From the NCBI GenBank assembly GCA_008501835.1, contig QQUB01000352.1, forward strand, positions 1 to 7,645: 7,645 nucleotides of DNA, given 5' to 3'. The notes beneath the pieces were generated by a model, which ran no database searches, was not told where the DNA came from, and was given only the letters and a program-made list of their open reading frames with translations. Source of the stretch: Bacteroidota bacterium. GTDB taxonomy: Bacteria > Bacteroidota > Bacteroidia > Chitinophagales > Saprospiraceae. Position 1 is the first letter of the stretch; each line of letters begins with the position of its first letter. This document shows, in pieces, positions 1 to 5,645 of this stretch. The position numbers and the translations under genes were made by a program.

Positions 1-71
1 TCTTCTTCGGTTTTCTGGTAATTGGCGATCTTCGGGGAGCGGTGATTTACGAAATAATCAGGAAAAAATGA
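1..71 (+). CDS. C-terminal end of an unidentified, probably membrane-associated protein (5' partial)
   Basis: The frame beginning at base 3 is open to a TGA at 69-71 and encodes 22 residues, FFGFLVIGDLRGAVIYEIIR followed by KK. The tail is a hydrophobic stretch followed by a basic end, as at the last membrane helix of an inner-membrane protein. The stop overlaps the next gene's start as ATGA (ATG 68-70, TGA 69-71), the classic arrangement of two translationally coupled genes. That overlap is the main reason to believe this is a real gene end. The family cannot be recognised from so few residues; small multi-pass DUF proteins often sit beside such oxidoreductases, but that is only a guess. Confidence 0.6.
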   Translation, partial: FFGFLVIGDLRGAVIYEIIRKK

Positions 72-991
72 AAGCAGTCATCTACACCAATTACGGCCCG
101 CCCGAAGTCCTTCAAATTAAAGAAATTGAAAAACCTCAGCCGAAGGATAATGAGGTTTTAGTCAAGATCCACGCTGCCACGGTCCATATAGGCGACACTC
201 GCATCCGAAGAGCTGATCCGTTTTTGGTGAGGCTGGTGTTTGGGTTGTTTAAGCCAAAGAAAAATCTGATTCCGGGGATGGAAGTTTCCGGTGTGATCGA
301 AGCTGTTGGCAAGGATGTTCAGACCTTCAAAAAAGGGGATGAGATTTTTGCCCTGGCAGGCTTTACCCTGGGAGGAAATGCCGAATATATCTGCCTGCCC
401 GAAAAGGTCAAAGAAGGTACACAGGAAAAAAAAGGGCAGGCAGTCATCAAACCCGAAAACTTGTCTTTCGAAGAAGCTGCAACTGTCCCGGCCGGAGCGC
501 TGACAGCTATGAAAAATTTGCAAAAAGCCAAAATTGACGAAGGGCAAAAGATTCTGATCAACGGAGCGTCGGGAAGCCTGGGAACCTTTGCTATACAACT
601 GGCAAAATACCATGGGGCTGAAGTGACGGCTGTTTGCAGCGAAAAGAATTTTGATTTGGTAAAATCTCTGGGAGCAGATAAAACTATAGACTACACAAAG
701 CAAGACTTTACCCAAAGCCAGGAACAATATGATATAGTCTACGACGCAGTGATGAAATCCAAAGCTTCCAAATGCAAAAATATTCTCAAAAAAGGAGGTG
801 TTTTTGTGAATAATAACGGGGTCCCAAAAATTGTCTCCAAAGACTTGTGGTTTATCAAAGATCTGATTGAAAAAGAACAATTAAAGCCGGTAATCGACAG
901 GGTTTATTCTCTGGAGGAAGTCGTGGAAGCGCACAGGTATGTGGACCAGGGACGTAAAAGGGGGAATGTGGTTTTGCGGGTTGTGGAGTAA
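68..991 (+). CDS. NAD(P)-dependent oxidoreductase, zinc-free MDR family (quinone reductase-like)
   Basis: This 307-residue protein belongs to the medium-chain dehydrogenase/reductase superfamily. Residues 1-130 form the GroES-like substrate domain, opening with MKAVIYTNYGPPEVL and containing the PGMEVSGVIEAVGKDV turn (69-84) typical of quinone oxidoreductase-like members. Residues 135-250 form the Rossmann domain with the nucleotide-binding loop GASGSLG (166-172) and the LVKSLGADKTIDYT block (197-210). The C-terminus LKPVIDRVYSLEEVVEAHRY...GNVVL returns to the GroES-like fold. The Cys/His zinc ligands of classical alcohol dehydrogenases are absent, so it should be a zinc-free reductase of quinones, enals or similar carbonyls. 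The substrate cannot be read from sequence. A short lysine-rich insertion (about 113-124) precedes AVIKPEN, and the stretch between the Rossmann core and LKPVID is short. The start is fixed by the ATGA overlap with the upstream gene, implying one operon. Cytoplasmic. Confidence 0.9.
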   Translation: MKAVIYTNYGPPEVLQIKEIEKPQPKDNEVLVKIHAATVHIGDTRIRRADPFLVRLVFGLFKPKKNLIPGMEVSGVIEAVGKDVQTFKKGDEIFALAGFTLGGNAEYICLPEKVKEGTQEKKGQAVIKPENLSFEEAATVPAGALTAMKNLQKAKIDEGQKILINGASGSLGTFAIQLAKYHGAEVTAVCSEKNFDLVKSLGADKTIDYTKQDFTQSQEQYDIVYDAVMKSKASKCKNILKKGGVFVNNNGVPKIVSKDLWFIKDLIEKEQLKPVIDRVYSLEEVVEAHRYVDQGRKRGNVVLRVVE

Positions 992-997
992 TTTTCG

Positions 998-1071
998 AAT
1001 GATAAGAGAAAGAAGACGAACCGGCTCGCTGATCAATTCATGTTATTCATTGCTCAACGATCCTTATCATT
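998..1071. repeat. Perfect 9-bp inverted repeat AATGATAAG / CTTATCATT
   Basis: AATGATAAG at 998-1006 is exactly complementary to CTTATCATT at 1063-1071, with 56 bases between. It begins seven bases after the oxidoreductase stop codon. The arms are AT-rich and the loop is long, and no T-run follows the second arm, so it is not a standard intrinsic terminator. It could be part of a longer RNA fold, the ends of a decayed miniature element, or chance. Confidence 0.35.
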
Positions 1072-1107
1072 AAGTAAAAAGAGGGTTGGTGAAAAGAGAA
1101 TAGAGCC

Positions 1108-1150
1108 CATTTTAGATCATTGAGTACAAGGTGATCTGTGAGCTAAAATG
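1108..1150 (+). repeat. Imperfect hairpin whose 3' arm contains a small ORF start codon
   Basis: CATTTTAG (1108-1115) is perfectly complementary to CTAAAATG (1143-1150). Nested inside, GATCA (1115-1119) can pair with TGATC (1132-1136), leaving the bases between 1137 and 1142 as a one-sided bulge. The ATG of the small ORF at 1148 is the last three bases of the outer 3' arm. If the RNA folds this way, that start codon would be sequestered. The stem is AT-rich and interrupted, so its stability is uncertain. Confidence 0.35.
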
Positions 1151-1243
1151 AGTTTAAGTGACTTTAAGGATGATTTTCTAAAGAGGCAATTGTGGCTCAA
1201 CGATTATTTTGGCTATGGTTTGAATTATGAAAATAATAAATAA
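1148..1243 (+). CDS. Possible small ORF (31 residues) stop/start-coupled to the ATP-grasp gene
   Basis: An ATG at 1148 opens 31 codons ending in TAA at 1241-1243. The last A of that stop is the first base of the ATP-grasp ATG, giving a TAATG one-base overlap. The product begins MSLSDFKDDFLKRQLWLNDY and ends FGYGLNYENNK. It has an acidic/basic first half and an aromatic, Gly/Asn-rich second half, with no signal peptide, membrane helix or cysteine. An in-frame TGA at 1139-1141 rules out a longer form. The start lies in a potential hairpin and has no clear Shine-Dalgarno. Options are a leader peptide that couples translation to the ligase, a peptide substrate of the ligase, or a chance open frame. 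No known family is recognised. Confidence 0.3.
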   Translation: MSLSDFKDDFLKRQLWLNDYFGYGLNYENNK

Positions 1244-2106
1244 TGACAGACGTACTTTTAATAACCGCCAGTAATCTGCCCATTGAAGAACCAGAAACAG
1301 GGAAACTGCTGGAGACTCTGAAGGGATTAGGTTTAAGCGGCAAAATTGTCGCCTGGGATGATAAAACCATCAACTGGCAGGACTGCAAATTAGTCGTGAT
1401 TAGGACGCCCTGGGATTATGTCGAAAAATACCCCGAATTCAGACGGTGGCTCGAATTGACAGGCACTAAAACCAAAGTCTGGAATCCGGTCAAAACCATC
1501 CTCTGGAATATTCACAAGAGTTATTTGCTGGAATTGCAGGAACAGGGAGTGCCCATTGTGCCAACGAAACTGGTTTCGGCTGGTAGTGAAAAAAAGCTTT
1601 CCGAATTATTGCCAGAGGATTTCGGAAATGAAATAGTCATCAAACCTGCTATTTCCATAAGTGCAAAAGGAACTGGCCGTTTTATGAAGGATGCTCCGGA
1701 AGCGGAGGCTCACTTCAACCACCTGATTGCTGCCCGGGATGTACTGATCCAGCCCTTTTTGCCTGAAATCCAACAAAAGGGTGAAGTATCCATGATGTAC
1801 TTCCATGGTAAATATTCACATGCTATCCGGAAAATAGCCAAGAAAGGCGATTTCCGGGTGCAAAATAATTTTGGAGGTACCGTTGAAGTACACATTCCTA
1901 CAGCAGAAGAAAAGGAAGTGGCCGAGAAGATCTTTAAAGTGCTCCGTGAACCACCTCCCTATGCAAGAGTTGACCTCCTTTCAACCTCAAAAGGTCCTTT
2001 ATTAATGGAACTTGAATTGATCGAACCCGATTTGTTTTTGAGTTATGATCCGGGAGCATTTATGAGATTTGCGGAGGAAATCAAAAGGGAGGTTTTGAAA
2101 GGTTAA
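1243..2106 (+). CDS. Stand-alone ATP-grasp ligase, RimK/glutathione-synthetase-like (DcsG-type)
   Basis: A 287-residue ATP-grasp enzyme; such enzymes join a carboxylate, activated as acyl phosphate, to an amine or similar nucleophile. The pre-ATP-grasp domain (1-90) carries VVIRTPWDYVEKYPEF (51-66) and VWNP (79-82), followed by WNIHKSYLLELQEQGVPIVPT (88-108), a pattern typical of the family related to the D-cycloserine ligase DcsG. ATP-binding signatures are EIVIKP (130-135), the small-residue loop SISAKGTG (138-145) and DVLIQPF (166-172). The metal-binding end YARVD (240-244) with ELELIEP (256-262) is intact, so the protein looks active. No cycloserine gene neighbours are present, so the true substrate is unknown. 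The start is the first in-frame ATG with a natural N-terminus (MTDVLLITAS) and overlaps the stop of the small ORF at 1148. Cytoplasmic. Confidence 0.85.
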   Translation: MTDVLLITASNLPIEEPETGKLLETLKGLGLSGKIVAWDDKTINWQDCKLVVIRTPWDYVEKYPEFRRWLELTGTKTKVWNPVKTILWNIHKSYLLELQEQGVPIVPTKLVSAGSEKKLSELLPEDFGNEIVIKPAISISAKGTGRFMKDAPEAEAHFNHLIAARDVLIQPFLPEIQQKGEVSMMYFHGKYSHAIRKIAKKGDFRVQNNFGGTVEVHIPTAEEKEVAEKIFKVLREPPPYARVDLLSTSKGPLLMELELIEPDLFLSYDPGAFMRFAEEIKREVLKG

Positions 2107-2249
2107 AAGGGTATTCTTAATATTGGAGAATTCACTTTTAATTGGGAGCAAGAGCGGGAGTTGCTGAAAATTTTAAAACAGCATAACCAATGGATTTACT
2201 GACACAAAAGGATTTTTTAAACAATGTTTGTTGAAAAATAAACCCGGAT
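2107..2249. other. Intergenic spacer with short open frames, no recognised gene
   Basis: In frame with the ATP-grasp gene, the 31 codons directly after its TAA stay open to a TGA at 2200-2202 and read like protein (for example FTFNWEQERELLKILKQHNQ). A second frame starting with ATG at 2190 gives 14 residues (MDLLTQKDFLNNVC). Neither is long enough to be significant, and no family is recognised. This may be a remnant of a decayed gene or chance. No clear terminator hairpin or promoter is seen. Confidence 0.3.
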
Positions 2250-2732
2250 ATGGAATCAGATATTGTACAATACTATTTTCACAAAGGCTTCTTCCTTTTT
2301 TTCAGTATAGGTTTTTTAGGAATTTCTTTGATGGGAATAATTGACCCGGAAAGTGTAACGTCAACCCATAATAATGAAGTCGTGGAGACCACCTTTTTGC
2401 ACCTCCTGCCTTTTACTATTTTTGGTCTGTTCACAACTATCATTTTTATTTGGCTGACTCAAAATTACTTTAGAGTAACAGTGAGGGATAATGGCATTAG
2501 AGTGAATAAAATCAATGGAAGTAATTTAATTAAGTGGGATGAGATTGAGTCTCTTAAGGGATTAGATACCTTTGGTAAAGGCTTTTTTTACAAAGTAAAA
2601 CCCAAACAAGGAAAGAGGTTCTATTTCCTTTCCGACAGACCGGGAAAGCCATGGAAAAATTTTTTCGACCGGGGGCACCGTACAAGAATGCAGATTTTAA
2701 TTGATAAAAAAAAGGAAGAACTTGGGATTTAA
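2250..2732 (+). CDS. Small membrane protein: two helices plus PH-like domain
   Basis: Unrecognised 160-residue protein. Two hydrophobic segments, about 11-31 and 50-70, predict an N-terminal helical hairpin in the inner membrane, with a short loop (32-49) on the far side. The rest is soluble. It begins with FRVTVRDNGIRVNKINGSNL (74-93) and IKWDEIESLKGL, then alternating beta-like stretches to about residue 128. That layout resembles bacterial PH-like (bPH/DUF304-type) domains. The basic C-terminal tail (GHRTRMQILIDKKKEE) would be cytoplasmic and helical. No catalytic motif is visible. The start has no good Shine-Dalgarno, which is normal for Bacteroidota. The gene is followed after 70 bases by a small lipoprotein and then by another protein of the same architecture. 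The fold is an inference from pattern, and the function is unknown. Confidence 0.75.
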   Translation: MESDIVQYYFHKGFFLFFSIGFLGISLMGIIDPESVTSTHNNEVVETTFLHLLPFTIFGLFTTIIFIWLTQNYFRVTVRDNGIRVNKINGSNLIKWDEIESLKGLDTFGKGFFYKVKPKQGKRFYFLSDRPGKPWKNFFDRGHRTRMQILIDKKKEELGI

Positions 2733-2737
2733 TGAAA

Positions 2738-2774
2738 AGTTATAAATTTTAAGTTGAGCAAATCAGTTATAACT
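2738..2774. repeat. 10-bp palindrome AGTTATAACT with an 8-bp partial copy
   Basis: AGTTATAACT at 2765-2774 is a perfect palindrome. Its first eight bases, AGTTATAA, recur at 2738-2745, 27 bases upstream start to start. The palindrome lies 28 bases before the lipoprotein ATG, where a dimeric repressor could bind. The region is AT-rich, so coincidence is a real possibility. Confidence 0.25.
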
Positions 2775-2802
2775 CATTTTGTTCAATATTTGATGGAAGA
2801 AA

Positions 2803-3249
2803 ATGATGAATAAAGTCATAATATTCCTGTGTGGGCTAATTTTGTTTTCCTGTCACGGTCAACCAAAAAAAACAAGGCCTGAAGAAGCCAATATGGTATG
2901 TAATGACTTTTATGCACTGGGTCAAATAGAATATGATACTTACACCTTTTGTTCTATTGTCCCGGTTGAAGTTGAATATCATTATAAAAAAGGGTTTTGG
3001 AAATTCTGGGATTTAAACGGACAGTTGGTTGCTGAAGGAACGTTTAATGTCGAAAAAGGAAGAGTAGAAGATCATGGGGGGTGTCCATATGAATATTTAA
3101 CAGGAAAAATAAAAACAGCCAATTGGAGATTCTGGGATGAAAACAGTGTGGAGACGGAACCAGAGGTTGAATTAATTAAAAATTTACAATCCTGTGAAGT
3201 CAGCCTTTTGGAAATAAAAAACAATTCTGTATTTGATGCTGAGAAGTGA
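2803..3249 (+). CDS. Small lipoprotein with MORN-like (YwqK-type) motif
   Basis: Unrecognised 148-residue protein. The N-terminus MMNKVIIFLCGLILFSCHG is a signal peptide ending in LFSC, a lipobox of the relaxed kind common in Bacteroidota; Cys17 would be lipidated and the mature protein anchored in the envelope. The mature part has a MORN-2/YwqK-like unit, KGFWKFWDLNGQLVAEGTF (63-81), and a degenerate second unit around ANWRFWDEN (106-114). Further cysteines at 33, 50, 94 and 131 could form disulfides after export. A GGAAGA at 2795-2800 serves either of two adjacent ATGs (2803 or 2806); the second has the more usual spacing. It sits between two membrane proteins with PH-like domains. MORN-2 repeats occur in cell-surface proteins and in annotated antitoxins, but no function can be assigned here. 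Confidence 0.75.
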   Translation: MMNKVIIFLCGLILFSCHGQPKKTRPEEANMVCNDFYALGQIEYDTYTFCSIVPVEVEYHYKKGFWKFWDLNGQLVAEGTFNVEKGRVEDHGGCPYEYLTGKIKTANWRFWDENSVETEPEVELIKNLQSCEVSLLEIKNNSVFDAEK

Positions 3250-3316
3250 GGCGAAGCATTATTTCCCAAAGAACCATTTAGTATTTTGAACTAATAATAA
3301 ATGAAAACAATTAATA

Positions 3317-3868
3317 ATGGAACAAAACGTAACAACCGATCTCTTTCACGAAATTTTGGAAGCACACCATTTAACCTGTGAAAAAGAAGCAGATCATTGG
3401 CTCATCAGGAAGAGTAAGAAGAAAAATAGTGCCATTCAAATCTATATCGTCTTTTCCATCATCGGTTTTGTGGTCGGATTAATATTATTCCTGTTTGTAT
3501 GGATCAAATTAGGAATAATTGCAATGGTTTTAGCGGGAACATTTTTATTTGCGGGAATGAACCTCAGGGACAGGGAAAAAAACACTGAAAAGAAATTTAT
3601 AACCATCGACAAGGAATCGATCATAGTCAAAGAGGGATATCGATCAAAAAAGATTAATCTGGTAGATATTGTTGAATTCAGGACCAAAGTTCAAAAAGTC
3701 AAAAACCTTTTTGTTGGGACGATTTCCATTGTTGCCGAAAATCAGAGAACTTATGAATTCCTGGAAATTTTTGGAAACGATGAAGAGATTATTCAGAATG
3801 ACCTGGTGATCATTGCCAATTATATAGTTGAGAATTTTTTGCAGGCAGAGGATAACGTTATTCTCTAA
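3317..3868 (+). CDS. Membrane protein: two helices plus PH-like domain (second of two)
   Basis: Unrecognised 183-residue protein. A polar N-terminal segment of about 38 residues ends in a basic patch (RKSKKKN, 31-37). Two close hydrophobic helices follow, about 39-62 and 64-82, forming a tight hairpin that keeps both ends in the cytoplasm by the positive-inside rule. The C-terminal part begins KKFITIDKESIIVKEGY (92-108), then INLVDIVEFRTKVQKV, then alternating strands and a final helix. This is a plausible PH-like fold and the same order of parts as the protein at 2250-2732. The two share no obvious close identity, so common ancestry is only suggested. The stop lies 18 bases from the convergent lectin gene's stop, with no convincing terminator between them. 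Function unknown. Confidence 0.75.
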   Translation: MEQNVTTDLFHEILEAHHLTCEKEADHWLIRKSKKKNSAIQIYIVFSIIGFVVGLILFLFVWIKLGIIAMVLAGTFLFAGMNLRDREKNTEKKFITIDKESIIVKEGYRSKKINLVDIVEFRTKVQKVKNLFVGTISIVAENQRTYEFLEIFGNDEEIIQNDLVIIANYIVENFLQAEDNVIL

Positions 3869-3886
3869 TTTTAACCAGCAACCAGA

Positions 3887-5509
3887 TCACCTGATCAACA
3901 AAACATCCCCCGATTCCATCACAGTCTTACCATCCTTAAACTCAATTTTCGCAAACCAGGTGTACACTCCCGCCGCCGCATCCCTGCCATTCCAACCGGA
4001 AGATTCTACATTGGGGACAAGGTTTTTATTCTCATAAACCAACCCTCCCCACCGATCAAAAATGGTCAAATGGCTGATGTTCACAATATCACCATCATCG
4101 TAAATCAGGAAATAGTCGTTGATACCATCGAAGTTTGGAGAAAAGGCATTAGGTACGTAAAATTCCCGGCAATCTTCAAAAACAATATCAATTTCATCTT
4201 TGATTGTCCCACAGGTGTTGGATAATTCAACCCAGTAGTACCCGGGGGTAGAGACTTCCAGGAAATTGCCGGAGCTACCATCCTGCCAAAGATAGGTTTC
4301 GGCCAAGGGGTGCCCTGCGTTGAGGGTGATCTTTTGATTAAAACATAAAACTGCATCACCTCCAAGTTCCACTTCCGGCAATTCAGTATAATCTACCGTA
4401 ACCCTGTCTGTGGAAATGCAGAAGGTGTCCGTTCTGGTTACCGTGACCATGTAAGTGCCGGATTGTGATACATTGTAAACGGGTTCCTGGCTTCCGTCAT
4501 TCCACATGTAAGTGGCAGTTGGAGTAGTCACATCCAGGTTAAGTAAGTTGCTTTCACACAACATAGTATCAGGCCCAAGGTCAAAAAAGACAGAATCTCC
4601 TGCTACTTCTACCAAAACATCATCCTGGAACAGATAATTACAATTGTCCCGGATTTCGACGGTATAAAGGGTAGTCTCTTCCGGGGAGGCAATGGGCGTG
4701 GCAGAAAATGGATCATCAAGGCCTTCCTGAGGACTCCAGCTATAAGAAACTCCATCACTGATTTCAAAAGGAACCTGTCCGCCCGGACACATGGTCACAT
4801 CCTCAAGCTCATCGAGGAAAGTAGTGTATTTCAAACAAACTCTGTGGAAGTTATTGAAAGCGCCTGTTGCCGCAGTAAACCCCCAATAAACCCAGGGATC
4901 TCCACCGAAAATATCATCGACAATATCACCGGTATAGGAGAGGCGCCAATCACAGTCAAAGTAAACTTCCAAAAGCTGTTGATCGGCATTCCAGCTAACC
5001 CTTAAATCATGATAATTACAATCCTCAATATCAATGGCTGAAGCGGAAGCCTGTACAGGTCCCTCCAGGTTCGTTGAAGAGTTGTGGTTTAGATTGCCAT
5101 TTTTGATTATGGCAATGTGATCAACCACGGGGTCTCCATTGTTCGTATTTTCCCATGTGTCGATTTCAATACCAATGGACGGCTGAACACCGCCAAATCC
5201 CAGACTTCCGCCATTCGTCCCAATAGAAGTATTGACCGGCTGAAATCCGAACACAATACCATCCGCCCCGTCAGAACCTTTGCATCCCAGGAATACTTCC
5301 AGTACAACTTCAAAAGATTCATTCAGGTTGATCTTTTCCGGATTCCATATCGATCCCACAGAATTATTTTCTTCCGGCGTGAGCTGGTAGCAGGTACTGT
5401 CACTCATTTGCAGGGCAGCTCCATTGAGGAAAAACTGAGCGTAAACAGTTGAGTAACTGCATGCCATAAAAAAACAAAAAGCCGGCAATAAAGCCATCCG
5501 CGATTTCAT
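3887..5509 (-). CDS. Secreted L-type lectin with Ig-like repeats and type IX (CHU_C) sorting domain
   Basis: From the preferred start the protein has 540 residues. A signal peptide (1-24, ending VYA|Q) leads to an L-type lectin domain, about 25-230. Its E115-x-D117-x-W119-x-N121-x4-D126-x4-H131 matches the spacing of the Mn/Ca ligands of concanavalin A (E8, D10, Y12, N14, D19, H24), and GADGIVF (81-87) supplies the usual sugar-binding Asp. Then come Ig/PKD-like segments: YSWSPQEGLDDP...TTLYTVEI (about 256-286), a unit with YMWNDG...GTYMVTV (about 310-360) and one with YLWQDG...GYYWVEL (about 382-430). Residues 450-540 are a typical gliding-motility C-terminal domain, FYVPNAFSPNFDGINDYF...IFDRWG...GWNGRDAAAGVYTW. 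It should be exported by T9SS and bind glycans on or outside the cell. An ATG 14 codons upstream (5551) would lengthen the N-region abnormally, so 5509 is preferred. Confidence 0.9.
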   Translation of the reverse strand: MKSRMALLPAFCFFMACSYSTVYAQFFLNGAALQMSDSTCYQLTPEENNSVGSIWNPEKINLNESFEVVLEVFLGCKGSDGADGIVFGFQPVNTSIGTNGGSLGFGGVQPSIGIEIDTWENTNNGDPVVDHIAIIKNGNLNHNSSTNLEGPVQASASAIDIEDCNYHDLRVSWNADQQLLEVYFDCDWRLSYTGDIVDDIFGGDPWVYWGFTAATGAFNNFHRVCLKYTTFLDELEDVTMCPGGQVPFEISDGVSYSWSPQEGLDDPFSATPIASPEETTLYTVEIRDNCNYLFQDDVLVEVAGDSVFFDLGPDTMLCESNLLNLDVTTPTATYMWNDGSQEPVYNVSQSGTYMVTVTRTDTFCISTDRVTVDYTELPEVELGGDAVLCFNQKITLNAGHPLAETYLWQDGSSGNFLEVSTPGYYWVELSNTCGTIKDEIDIVFEDCREFYVPNAFSPNFDGINDYFLIYDDGDIVNISHLTIFDRWGGLVYENKNLVPNVESSGWNGRDAAAGVYTWFAKIEFKDGKTVMESGDVLLIR

Positions 5510-5645
5510 AAATAAGGATGTTTGAAAAATTGAATGCTTCCCTGTTAACATCGAGAGAAAATTTAAGGAAATAAACTATTTTCACATAATAAATTGACAA
5601 CTAACTATGGCCGCTGGGTTTGGCCTGCGGATAAACCAAAATAAT
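5510..5645. promoter_or_regulatory. Divergent intergenic region between the lectin gene and aspA
   Basis: This 136-bp spacer must hold promoters for both divergent genes. It contains the 8-bp palindrome TGTTAACA (5543-5550). On the minus strand a TTG lies 19 bases before TAGTTTAT, only a loose resemblance to the Bacteroidota -33 TTTG / -7 TAnnTTTG promoter. No convincing match is seen for aspA. The inference of promoters rests mainly on gene orientation. Confidence 0.4.
5611..5630 (+). promoter_or_regulatory. GC-rich hairpin just upstream of the aspA start
   Basis: CCGCTGG (5611-5617) pairs with CCTGCGG (5624-5630) through six G-C pairs with one T-T mismatch, closing a six-base loop (GTTTGG). 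It stands out in an AT-rich leader and ends 15 bases before the preferred aspA ATG at 5646. If transcribed it would lie in the 5' leader and could affect translation or mRNA stability. No known riboswitch is recognised. Confidence 0.4.

Noticed and set aside
800..870. Possible internal deletion in the oxidoreductase between the Rossmann core and LKPVID
   Set aside because: Long MDR homologues have about 25 more residues here, but shorter family members with a similar direct connection are known to me, so this is probably a natural short form and not damage.
158..880. 240-codon open frame on the minus strand within the oxidoreductase gene
   Set aside because: It lies fully antisense to a clear MDR enzyme, and its translation has no family features and a Phe/Cys-rich composition typical of a shadow frame.
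1148..2106. A graspetide (ATP-grasp RiPP) cluster
   Set aside because: The ligase pattern (RTPWDY, WN..K.YL) fits the stand-alone DcsG-like group, and there is no transporter, protease or recognisable precursor core motif. Kept only as a weak possibility in the findings.
3869..3890. Bidirectional terminator between the convergent genes
   Set aside because: Only a weak GATCA-CC-TGATC stem is present there, inside the lectin gene end, with no T-run on either side.
5117..5452. 111-codon open frame on the plus strand inside the lectin gene
   Set aside because: Opposite strand to a complete lectin with matching domain motifs; no independent support.
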